A DNA stretch of 64,000 bases from Enoplolaimus lenunculus (taxonomy: Eukaryota; Nematoda; Enoplea; Enoplida; Thoracostomopsidae): NCBI GenBank assembly GCA_030248215.1, contig JASANG010002508.1, positions 1 through 64,000 of the forward strand, given 5' to 3'. Positions 24,701 through 33,500 of this stretch are shown here, one piece after another. The notes under the pieces were generated by a model, which was not told where the DNA came from, did no database searches, and worked only from the letters and a program-made list of their open reading frames with translations. A program made the position numbers and the translations under genes. Numbering within the stretch: position 1 is the stretch's first letter; each line of letters begins with the position of its first letter.

Positions 24701-26267
24701 ATATATGTATATGTATGTATGTATATTTATATGTGCCCATGGGAAGCGCACCCGAATCCTTCTGTGGGGGGCCGGCCGCGTGTCGACAGAGAGTTCATTT
24801 TTGCTCCAAACAAAATTACTTGTTTTACCATTTGCACCTTGGTAACGGTGAAATGTTGAAAGTGAATTAATTAATTACCTAAGAATAAGTTGAATCGACT
24901 CAGAATTTTCAGATTCAATAGTTTTAAGCCCGTGTTCTCAAAAGTATGTAGCATTTATCAACAGTTGGTGATAGATCCTGCAACTTTGGAACCAGCGCAT
25001 GATGAGATTAGAAATTCTGCATATAGTTCGCGTTTGATTTGGCCTACTGCCGTAGCAATTTTGAGATCTGCAACTGCAGATGTTCGTTTGTTTGAAAACC
25101 TATCGCTAATTGATGATAACTCACTGATTCATCTTCTTCTGAATAAAAATCAATTATATAACTGGAATTTACAGTGCAGTTTGTTAAAGCGCTTTCATTT
25201 CAGAGAACCACTTATTTATGTCGATTTTGTATTTAACACTAATGAATACGTCAGAATACTAGAAAAACCACTTATGACTGTAAGTTTCTTTCATAAATAG
25301 CTCTAATTTTAATTTTAGGCTCATGTAAAAAATAAGGGCGGAACGTTTTTCTGCCGCACCGCAATAGGGTAAGCTTAAACTTTAGAGTATTTTCTGAACC
25401 TTAGGCTTAGGTATGAGCTCACGCTAAGGCGTAGTCTTAGGAATATTCTTGTACTACTGTTACGATCCTGTTCAACACATTGGCCGATTTTTGTAAATGT
25501 GAGTAAATAATATCTGACCTTTAATTTGATAATTTTTGACAAACGTCATCTGCAAGCAAAATTGAACTAATATAATCGAAATGTCTTTGAAACTATTAAT
25601 TGACTTTTTTGAACAAAATTGTTTACAATTTTTTCTATACATGTGCCCCAAATCCTTGTTTACCCCACGACATATTTGCATAATCGCTCTAAGCAAACAC
25701 AACTTTGAGGCTAATTCGTTGTATTACACCGCAAATTGCAGTCCGCTCAATTTCACAAAAGAAGTATATGCTAAACCCGAGTTAAAATTAAAAAAATTGC
25801 AAGAAAAGTTTTCGTTGATTTTGCAGCCAAAAACTGTAAGTATTACTAAATTATCAAGTTACAGATATTAACACTATTCGCTAGCATCATAATGACAACA
25901 TTTTAAGCATTAAGTTCAATAACGAAAAACCGAAACGAATATTCGATTACAACTTGGACCGCAATTCAAAATCCACTTTATTTCTTAGTCAAACAGCGCT
26001 ACATTAGCCATTAAACGTTTATTTGTTGTATTTAACACGGTATTAAATATGATTTCTTGATTAGTTTTAAGACAAATTGTTTTTATATTTCAGCCAGTAC
26101 GAATTTTGTCATCAATCGGAGGAATTATTAATCTATTAAGCGGAATGTCATACCTTGGACTTGTAGCTCTGGTGATTTTAATGGTTCAGAGTGTTTTTGA
26201 CACGCTGTTGCGATGTTTTTCAAGCCAGAAACAAAATGATGTTCATAAATTTGTCAACCCTAATTAG
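12784..26267 (+). CDS. kringle-DEG/ENaC fusion protein, 17 exons, 694 aa
   Basis: Exons: 12784-12841, 16459-16599, 16896-17177, 17625-17897, 18450-18509, 18829-18882, 19212-19288, 19914-20110, 20380-20457, 20980-21077, 21604-21764, 22040-22138, 22669-22780, 23711-23792, 24432-24494, 25204-25279, 26094-26267. Every junction is GT..AG and in phase; the total is 2085 nt. Parts: signal peptide 1-19 (MINNLLKLLTSIVLSTLGA); Cys-bearing region to about 160; kringle about 175-250 (YFGMKTTTKQGLKCESW, NYC, EEGPWCFV, final YEWC); Thr/Pro linker about 250-290; DEG/ENaC ectodomain (FTPFYSTLYGVCYTWN; FQFVFNASADEYLL; NERCGCVMNV; VYCIKSCNDTKLS; VDFVFNTNEYVRI); last segment SSIGGIINLLSGMSYLGLVALVIL with the family's G-x-S filter (GMS). 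Family members are sodium or cation channels with two membrane segments; no first segment is seen here. Exon 3 could begin 9 nt earlier, and the donors of exons 4 and 9 have alternatives. Confidence 0.86.
12914..15124 (-). mobile_element. piggyBac DNA transposon, complete ends, TTAA target duplication
   Basis: The element is bounded by TTAA at 12914-12917 and at 15121-15124. The terminal inverted repeats are CCCTCAACGGCCCGGCA (left) and, inverted, CCCTCAATGGCCCGACA (right). A subterminal palindrome TCTACATATGTAGA occurs near both ends (about 12962, 14912, 15090), a layout piggyBac elements use for transposase binding. It carries one transposase gene on the minus strand and sits in intron 1 of the kringle-DEG/ENaC gene, in antisense orientation to it. 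The TIRs differ by only two bases in 17, so the insertion is fairly young. Confidence 0.95.
13112..14818 (-). pseudogene. piggyBac transposase with one in-frame stop
   Basis: The frame spans about 568 codons, the usual piggyBac length, broken only by a TAG at 14038-14036 where the family has an Arg-Cys-like pair after the ..EQLYGYRG motif. Reading resumes in the same frame with RAYMPAKPAKYGVKIF. Order: acidic N-terminus rich in Ser/Asp/Glu (about 15-80), DDE-like catalytic core with MDRYFTS, the WDHNNR segment and GKGGVDVMDS carrying the family's Asp positions, then a C-terminal Cys-rich zinc-binding segment (CQVTSCRKSTRLSCSSC.. CNDCA). No frameshift is visible. The stop probably inactivates the protein, unless read-through or a sequencing error is involved. 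Function in the family: cut-and-paste transposition into TTAA. Confidence 0.93.
15467..15923 (-). mobile_element. MITE family B, copy B1
   Basis: The ends are ACTGTATTGACCCGAATAAG (left) and, inverted, ACTGTAGTGACCCGAATAAG (right), about 20 bp, next to TA. The body matches B3 in reverse: the TATATCCGGTACTGCAA.. motif, GTATTTATCTTGTGTCAATAGCTTGAG and a chain of GGACTCTAATTAGGG-like phrases. No protein is encoded. It lies in intron 1 of the kringle-DEG/ENaC gene, next to the piggyBac element. Confidence 0.8.
17350..17448 (-). mobile_element. MITE family A, copy A3, partial
   Basis: The right-hand part in reverse orientation is preserved: CTAAGCAAAAAGTAGTCTAAAGCTTAACTTTACTCTATTGCAGTTCCGCGGAAAAACG.., ending near TACATGGG. 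A GCTTAGG-type run lies upstream at 17205-17260. It is in intron 3 of the kringle-DEG/ENaC gene. Confidence 0.55.
18555..18670 (+). repeat. fragment of MITE family J
   Basis: GCACTAGCTAATCCAGAGG, GGTAAGGTCCTTACCTTACAATTTTTC and GGTGATAATATGATAAGG match the repeats at 5059-5412. It lies in intron 5 of the kringle-DEG/ENaC gene. Confidence 0.5.
19750..19880 (+). repeat. GCTTAGG-rich core related to family A MITEs
   Basis: A run of GCTTAGA/GCTTAGG/GTTTAGG-like units without recognisable family A termini, in intron 7 of the kringle-DEG/ENaC gene. Similar orphan cores lie near 22945-23010, 23290-23345, 23540-23585, 23640-23700, 24140-24200, 32998-33095, 40880-40970 and 44935-45070. Confidence 0.5.
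20123..20246. mobile_element. MITE family C, copy C1
   Basis: It begins GTTGCGCTACGACGCCGACG and ends GCAGCGGCGTCCGGCGGCGCG. CG-rich arms of GACGG/CCGTC words surround a short AT centre. Family C consensus ends are roughly GGGTTGCGCTATAC. The copy starts 12 bp inside intron 8, directly after the donor at 20111. Confidence 0.65.
21276..21444 (+). mobile_element. MITE family B, copy B2, 5' part only
   Basis: ACTGTAGTGACCAGAACAAGAGG, GGTCTGATATTTATTTGG, CGCCCTTCGTT and ATATCCGGTATCGCAAC match the first third of B3; the rest is missing. It is in intron 10 of the kringle-DEG/ENaC gene. Confidence 0.65.
22420..22549. mobile_element. MITE family C, copy C2
   Basis: Left GGTGGCGCTATACTTTTGATGACGG, right (inverted) GTAACGCTATACTTC. 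The arms are full of CCGCC/GACGG words. It is in intron 12 of the kringle-DEG/ENaC gene. Confidence 0.7.
23405..23505 (+). repeat. fragment of MITE family J
   Basis: GGATCCAGAGGAGGGCAGGG, TTTGTGATAAAATGGTAAGG and ACCTTACGATATTCCC match the units at 5059-5412. It is in intron 13 of the kringle-DEG/ENaC gene. Confidence 0.5.
23830..23925 (-). repeat. tRNA-derived SINE head or tRNA pseudogene
   Basis: On the minus strand: GCAGCGTGGTATAGCGGTAG (box A) and ACTGGATTGATTTCGCG at box B distance. The box B is degenerate and no acceptor stem forms, so it is probably an old SINE. Confidence 0.45.
24650..24735. repeat. AT/ATGT microsatellite
   Basis: An alternating TATA/TATG tract with ATGTATGTAT units, within intron 15 of the kringle-DEG/ENaC gene. 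Confidence 0.85.
25319..25484 (+). mobile_element. MITE family A, copy A4
   Basis: Left GGCTCATGTAAAAAATAAGGGCGGAACGTTTTTCTG.., right ACGATCCTGTTCAACACATTGGCC. Both terminal repeats are recognisable. It begins 40 bp after the donor of exon 16 of the kringle-DEG/ENaC gene. Confidence 0.75.
25742..25835 (+). other. candidate alternative exon 16b of the kringle-DEG/ENaC gene
   Basis: After AATTGCAG the sequence opens with one base completing a codon and then 31 codons (PLNFTKEVYAKPELKL.., ending ILQPKT) before GTAAGT. Incoming phase 2 and outgoing phase 0 are exactly those of exon 16 (25204-25279, ending ILEKPLMT, also before GTAAGT). It could be spliced in place of exon 16 without breaking the frame. 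The encoded sequence fits the family's pre-pore strand less well than exon 16, so it may also be a decayed exon duplicate or chance. Confidence 0.4.
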
Positions 26268-26720
26268 CAATTAATGTTAAGAATACTTTAAAGCGTGTAC
26301 GCGGTGACAATTTTGAATTATTACTCTGGTTCCGATTTTAGCTTAATTAACGTTACGGTAAAAATTATGAGTGCTTTTGCTTGTTTATTTTTTCGCAATA
26401 GTGATAGAGAAAAATTAGTCGAAAATTTGCAAAGAACATTTTGTAATTTTTACTCAAGATTCCTAAAACAACATATTTTTAGCTACTTCTACCGGAAACT
26501 GGTAAAAAACCTGGTTAACCTGATAAAAATCATCACAGGGTGTTCGCCAGCTTATTGTGAAACGTAAATGTTAGCACTATTTTGTTAAAGCGTCATTAAC
26601 CAAGTTAACGCTTTACCTGCCACGATTTTTAGACGACAAGCTCGCTGTGAATTTATGCTAAATAGATATTATAGGAACCTTTTTTCGTTGGTTGCACAAG
26701 AAATTCTGTTCGAAATTTTG

Positions 26721-26831
26721 GCCCATGTCACGATCAGAAACGGAAGGTTTTTCTGTGAGTCTGGAACAGAATGAACTTAAGCTGCGGACTAATTTTGGCT
26801 TAGGGTCCGCCTCTGTTCTATAAATTGGCCG
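26721..26831 (+). mobile_element. MITE family A, copy A5, short version
   Basis: Left GGCCCATGTCACGATCAGAAACGGAAGGTTTTTCTG.., right CCGCCTCTGTTCTATAAATTGGCC. At 111 bp it has almost lost the internal GCTTAGG array. Confidence 0.75.
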
Positions 26832-27782
26832 ACATTTTTCTACCACGTTTCAAAATCAAAATTATACTGTGGTTATTAGATTTGTAATTTCTGCCAAGAT
26901 TTGATCGAAAGTTTTTATCCGAAATTATCCTATAAAACGCAATTTCATTTTCATAAAATTTTCCATTTCCATTATTTTTCAATTATTTTTCATTTGTACA
27001 ATACAAGTAAACGAATACTATCTGTTGTCTACACATTAATATTACAATTTTGTGTGTATATTGAACAGTTCCGCTAGTTACCACCGTGCACATCACAGCA
27101 ACACACGTTGAATGTTGCGGCTAGAAATTTCAACTGGAATTTTAAGTCCAAAAATTTTGTATTTTTTAGCTTACATCTTATACAGTATTATGTATATCTG
27201 TTGAATTTGTTTGATAGTCCCGTTAATGTATGAAACGAATCTAAAATAACGCCGTTGGTCAAAGTAAAGAAGTTTACCATTTTTAGAACTAAAGCATTAT
27301 AGGTTTCAAATTTAGCATATTTTCTGCATCTGATAAGCACAACTGCTGTTGGTTCTGATCGAACGAGCGAACAACAATTTGACCACTTAAATTCAAAAAT
27401 CGGTTTTAAATCCGGTAAAAAGTGATTTGTTTTCTCTTGAAAAATTTTGGCACATATATCAGCTGTTCACTTGTTGCAGGCGCAACTGGTTGCCGAGCAG
27501 CATTAACAGAAGTTAAAAAAGCTGAAATATTTGTATAAGAATATCCTACGTATCTTGTAAGATTCCAGGGTACGCGGATTCGAATGTTTTGCATTTAAAC
27601 CCATCCCTACTGACCGTTATTAATGCAAGTATTATATACGAAAGCTTTTATACTCATAATGTGTGAACTGATAAAAGCCAAATATAAACTTTATACGCCT
27701 GGTCTGTCGGTATATGTGGACGGCATGTGTTTGACAAACCTAGATTGTCACAAATATGCACATATACATGAATATAAAGTTG

Positions 27783-27990
27783 TTGCAATCCATTGCGTAG
27801 TGTAGTTGTACCATGTTTGACTCGAGTGCAAAAGGGCTAAGGTTTGATTCCCGGCTTGGTCGTTCACTGTAGGCAAAATTCGAACAGGGGTCGTGCAGAC
27901 CATATTCTTTTGACATGCATGGTCAACCGTTTCATATGCCCTTATAAAGTTTCTCACTCGCTGCGATCGCTTCCACAAACATTTGAAGTA
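27783..27990 (+). repeat. tRNA-derived SINE
   Basis: CATTGCGTAGTGTAGTTGTA (box A region) followed by GCTAAGGTTTGATTCCCGGC (box B), then an unrelated tail of about 130 bp. The head resembles a tRNA but has no matching acceptor 3' strand. It is a different head from the SINE at 7480-7640. Confidence 0.65.
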
Positions 27991-29028
27991 TTATATACCG
28001 CCTTGAAGTGAAATCATGGCTACGCAACTGCTTGCTAATTTATAGTTTAAAAACACCGTTGATCAAACGTTTTAGCTAAATTAACGCATTAATATTAATT
28101 CAAAGTTAATCTACATACGATTCCATACTGCAGCAGAGATTGGTTGAAAACGTGCAAAGCATATTTTGCCGTACCAAAGAATCTAGTGGTTTCAATTTCA
28201 TTCCTCCCTCGTTCATCTACATCATTCGTCCGTTGAAAGATATAAAATAAAAGTAGCAGAATAAACAAACGATTGCCAATATATTTAAAATATATCTCAA
28301 GCCAAAGTGATATACTTCAGAATCACTACGTAACACCCATTTGCGTATATGAGTTTAACAAGTTTTCTTTGTTCTCTTCTTATACTGAAGAAATGTCAAA
28401 TACCTACTTTCCGCCCTCCCCCCTTTTATTCTTAAAATGAAACATTGCTTGCCCCCCCTCTTCTCGTATTCAGCCAATCAAAGATCGCTGAAAGTTGTGC
28501 GTACCGTCGTATGATTTGTAAATTATGTCAAATATGTACAACAGCACAAGTCTTTGAAGTTGATTTTTTCAAAAAAATCACTACTAAAGGAATAAAAAAT
28601 AATTTAAGTATCTCGTTTTTATTTGAAAGTGGCGAAGAAACAGATTGCGTATGACCTGCAACTAACACCTTGACTGCACTATGAACTGTGCAATATTGTG
28701 CAATAATTTCTTTTTGCAATTATTATGACAACTGCAAGATGAAACAATATACTGCGCGCAGCGTATCGCACTCTCGGGCGCCCCTCATACATGTTTTACG
28801 AAGTACTTATTTTCGCTTTATACACCGTGTGCGGCAAAACCACAACTATTAATGACTTGAAAAAATTTATTTAGTAATAAAAGAACCCATCGTGTTTATT
28901 TTGCCAATAATCAGCGGAACAAGATTAACAATCGCCTGTAAACTTTGAATTTAGACAAATGAACGTGTGATTTTAAGCCGTAAACTCCAATCTGAACGAC
29001 GATCTGGATTCCGATATTGTCAGGAGCC

Positions 29029-30563
29029 ATGGCAAGTTTAGGTAGTCAAACGAGTGTCAAATTCTACCAAATTCTTGTAATTCTTGCATTTTTAACGCTA
29101 GAATTGACACTTTGCAATGGATTACGACGAAAATCATGGATACGAACTCGAAATTTAAACGTTGAGCAAACTACTGACCCTCCTTCGACAACACCGATTC
29201 CTGCTGTACAGGCCACGACCTCTGAGTGGCTTAGTCAATCACAACTCAAAGCAGCGTTGAAGTCAGCTAAAGTTGCAGCTCGAAACGCGAAACAACAACT
29301 CAGACGTAGTTCAGGCCGGCTGGTAAAATCGATTGAAAAAGCTTCGCTGAAACAAAAAATTCTTGAATCTGCATTGAACGATGCATCTGTAGACGCTCTG
29401 CGACGCCCTGAGACCCCATTGCCTCGGTATGAATCAAAAAAAGCTTTGAGAAAATCGACAAAGCTCCTTTCTTCTCAAGAAATTGGGTCTTCAAAATTCA
29501 AGAGTTCCCTCAAACGCCAATCACAATCCGAGCGAAAATCTGGCAAACTTTTGAGCCGAAAATCAAGATCTAAGACAAAATCTGCAGGGCGTAAACGAGC
29601 AAACCGCAAGCAGAACCGTAAACGAAATTCACCTTCCGGTAAGCATCGGAACCACGATTCGCGAGCCGGAAGTAGGGCGAACGATGCCGAAAGCAGCCCT
29701 GTAGCAGCTGGGCTAGCAAACGCTTTTCTGAATACAATCTTTCCACAATTGCTTAGCCCTCAACAAAACGAAGGCATAAATCAAGGACCGACGGCTCAAA
29801 AACGACAAATTTTCGGTCAAAATTTACTTGGTTCTTTACTTCGGGGACAACAGCAGCCACAGCAGCTGCAGCAACAACAGTTGTCTGGTTCCTTACTCCA
29901 AAATCTTGCGGGTTTGTCTTCATTAGGGGCTCAACAAACTTTGTACCCGGGTATTGGTACTCAAGGTCAAGCATTACTTTACGGAACAGCAGTCCAGCCA
30001 GGATGGACTCCGCCACAATCACAATTAGGTCTTGCTTCCTTACTTGGGGGACAACAAGGAGCCACAGCGAGCAACTCTCAACTTATTCAAGTACCTGCTC
30101 AAGGTCAGCTTATACAATTGCCTGTCGGAACTTCGAACGTCGCAGTCCCAACACTAACTCAAGGAACCAGTCAAGCTATAGACGGTTCTCTGACTTCGCT
30201 AATATCCACTCAGCCGCAGCTGCCAGTGCTAACGCTGCAAGAAATTGCAACTAACAGCAACAATAATAATAATAATGGCAACAAACCGTCATTAGAGCAA
30301 CTGCAATCTGCGCTGCAACAACAACAGCAACAATTGCAATTACTGCAGTCGTATGCAACCCAACTGGCGCTGCTGCAAAATGCAGTTGCATCGGGCAAAG
30401 TGCAACAGCACCCAGTAGCAGCTTCAACTCAACTGTTTGCGTCCAACCAACCTACCCAGGGGGCTTCTGGCCCGTTTGTCCTGGGATCTGCGTTACTAGG
30501 GCAAAACGTTGCTACTCCCTACGCCAGTTTACTTGCAACGGGTAATAATGGTAACTTGGCGCT

Positions 30564-30594
<31 letters not shown>

Positions 30595-33500
30595 CGGCAA
30601 CCGCTTCTTCTATCAAATTATCTTTATCCATTTGGTGTAAGCAATTCTCAAAGTATAAATCCATTTAACTTAGCAACTTCATTGCAAGCTCAACCACAAT
30701 TTACTCAGGCAAACTCACCAAATTTTTTGCTGGCCCAATCAGGAGTGCAAGGAGGTACGGTATTCACGAACCCTTCTTCTGGCTCGAACCTAAATACTCA
30801 AGCATTTATACAGGGCCAAAGGGTAGCCAGTAACCTTATCCCCTCATCGAATTATAACCCTTTAAGTCTGCTTGGGAAACGCTCTATAGACGATACGTCA
30901 GGCAGGGGGGATTTGACTGAAAACTTTGGAGACGACCCCACTGCAAAAGATCTTTTATCGTTTAACAGAAATCAAACAGCAATTGCAGCGTTGAATGCAC
31001 TTTTGCAACAAAATCAACAACGGATTGCAGAGCATCTGCCGCGAACGGATGGTGAAGGGGTCACTCTTGGACAGCTGGCCGAAAATCTCGTGGAGGATGG
31101 GGAAGTCGACTTCACCCCGGCAAATAGGTCGCCATCTGTTGCCACGTTTGTGCCGTCAGAAGCCGGATGTGACCGCTGTATACCGGTTGACTTTGATCGA
31201 TTGAAAGGATATTACACACAAGTGAGTCGCGTAGCGAAAGGGAAGTCCGATTCTTTCGTGGCGGAAGAGTTGATTTTAGTTTCTTCAAATGTTGGAAATA
31301 CTTCCCCTTCTCGTCTTGGGGTACATAGTTACCGCTGAGAGTGGTGCTATGCTTGTCACGCGGGCTGTCCGTCAACGTCCAACGCCGTCCGACACCGCTA
31401 GTCAGTTAGTCACCGTACAGCACGAAAACGATAATAATTCGTGTAAGACAGTGCGAGGTGACGGGCAATGATGGACGATGACTCGCAGTAACGGACGGCA
31501 TTGAAACACATTATAAAATTTTAAAAAATATATGACCGCGCCAAGTTTACGCGTTGCCATAGACAAATCGTTTTACTGCTAACGATGCACGTCAGATTTT
31601 TTGAAATTAATTTTCATATTTTTACCCGACATTTTTTAAAAATCTTCTGTTAATTTGAATTTACACCAGTTTAATTTCAATTTTTTTTTGTTTGAAGGGT
31701 TTATGGATGTCAGCAGATAACGTCAAAAGGGTGTAAATGCTCCCCGGGTACCCTAAGAAAGTTATAAAAATAATGTGGTCTTATCGGTTATCCCCCGAAC
31801 CCGCGTTTGTCCAAAAGTGGTCGGATTTTGAAAATTTTTGCCTATTTGAGCTTCTCTTAATTTGCACTGATTTTTTCATACTCAAATTAGAATTTTTGAT
31901 AAATTCCATTTTTAAGGTCCCAATATCCCCCTTCGGACCCAAAATTTTTTTGTCCGAAAGCTTAACAAGTTATATATCATTTGATGCAGGTTGGAACCTG
32001 AGTCCAACGGTGTTAAATTTTTTCAATCAGACGATTGGTTAACAAATTATGGTCAAATAACTGATTTGGCGCCGATCCAATATTTGACAATAACTCGTTA
32101 AATAATCATCTGATTGCAAAAAAGTTAACATCATTGAACTCAATTCAGCAAGCTCCATCAAATGATATACAACTTGTCAAACTTTTTGTCAAAAATTTTT
32201 TGGCTTCCTAGGGGGGACCTTGGGACCTTAAATAAATTGACTTTTCCAAAAATACAAATTTGGCTAGGGAATTACCCGATGAAGCCATGAGAAGCTCAAA
32301 TATGCAAAAATTTTCAAAATCCGACCACTTTTGGGCAAACGCGGGCTGGGGGGATAAACGAAAGGATCCAAAATGAATATATAGAGTAAAACATAAATTT
32401 CCTATTATAATACTGACATCCTATTATACGTTTTGCCCAAAAGACTCGCACAACACAAATATTGATTCCGGCGACACCAATACCGTGTTTCGCGTGTTTA
32501 ATTAAAGATTTTGGTTCATAACACACGATTTGATTATTGTACCGCAAATATTTTGAAAGAGCGGGTGAGGTGTATACAAATTTTGGAGGAAGATTTTATG
32601 GCACAAACTGAAAATAAATACCGCTGTACCAGGATCCCGAAATGTGTTAGATTTTGACAGCTCCCTCGACTACTTTCCAGTTAAATAAATCTAAAATTAA
32701 GTTCTGGTTCGGTTTTTTTAAATATATAAAGGGAAAATTTTGTCTTAAAATATCAAATTTAAAAAATTTATATAATTATTTTCAGATGTTTGGAAACAAA
32801 GATTCTATCGATACAATATACACATCGCTGGCGTTGTTGACACAACCCGATGAAGTTGCACAACAGTTGTCACTTGTCGAACCAAAATGTGTTGGCCTTA
32901 AGAGTAAGTTTAGCCAATAGCTTCAATGAGAATTTGATATTTTTCAAAAAGGCCGTGATATCTTTAAAACCGTCACAGTAAACCGTTTTTATATGCTGCA
33001 AATACATTTTTAAGACTAAACCTAAACCTAAGCTTAAACGTAAGCTTAAGCCTAAGCTTAAGCCTAAGTCTAAGCCTAAGCCTAAGCGCTGGTTCTGATG
33101 TATATTGGAGCATCTAACCGTAACATAATCATTTTGGCGTTTTATCCAACCATTGGACACTTAAATTGGTTAAACAATTGCCAAAAACATGAAAGATATT
33201 TATTTAGTAATTTAAAAATATATATTCGTAAAATTTTGGATATTTGAAATTGAAAACATTTACAGCTAATCGTTTATCTTAAATTCCAGTGATGAGAAAC
33301 AGCGAAACAAACAAATCAAAATTAAAACTTGCGTACAATCTTCACAATGATACACTGGCCAGTGTAAGTTACAATCAGTTTTATTTCGAATTTTTCTCAC
33401 GACACTTTTCAATGGTTCTAGCATCATTATGAGCCCTGTTCACTACCACTGTACTTTAAATTTAAAAATCTAAAAATTTTAAACTCGGCACAGTATAAAA

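Larger units (their letters stand above)
26268..29028. other. intergenic region with transposon fragments
   Basis: Between the kringle-DEG/ENaC stop and the lipocalin-type start. It contains MITE A5 and a SINE (own entries) and otherwise AT-rich sequence. A 90-codon open frame at 26295-26567 lacks family resemblance and I treat it as 3' UTR or chance. The promoter of the downstream gene must be near 28.8-29.0 kb, but no motif is placed. Confidence 0.5.

Noticed and set aside
24890-25300. 136-codon open frame covering exon 16
   Set aside because: Only the last part, after TTTCAG at 25203, fits the DEG/ENaC family and the incoming phase. The first part contains a dispersed repeat also seen near 19600.
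26295-26567. 90-codon open frame just after the kringle-DEG/ENaC stop
   Set aside because: The start codon is not ATG in a good context and no family is recognised. It most likely lies in the 3' UTR or is chance in AT-rich DNA.
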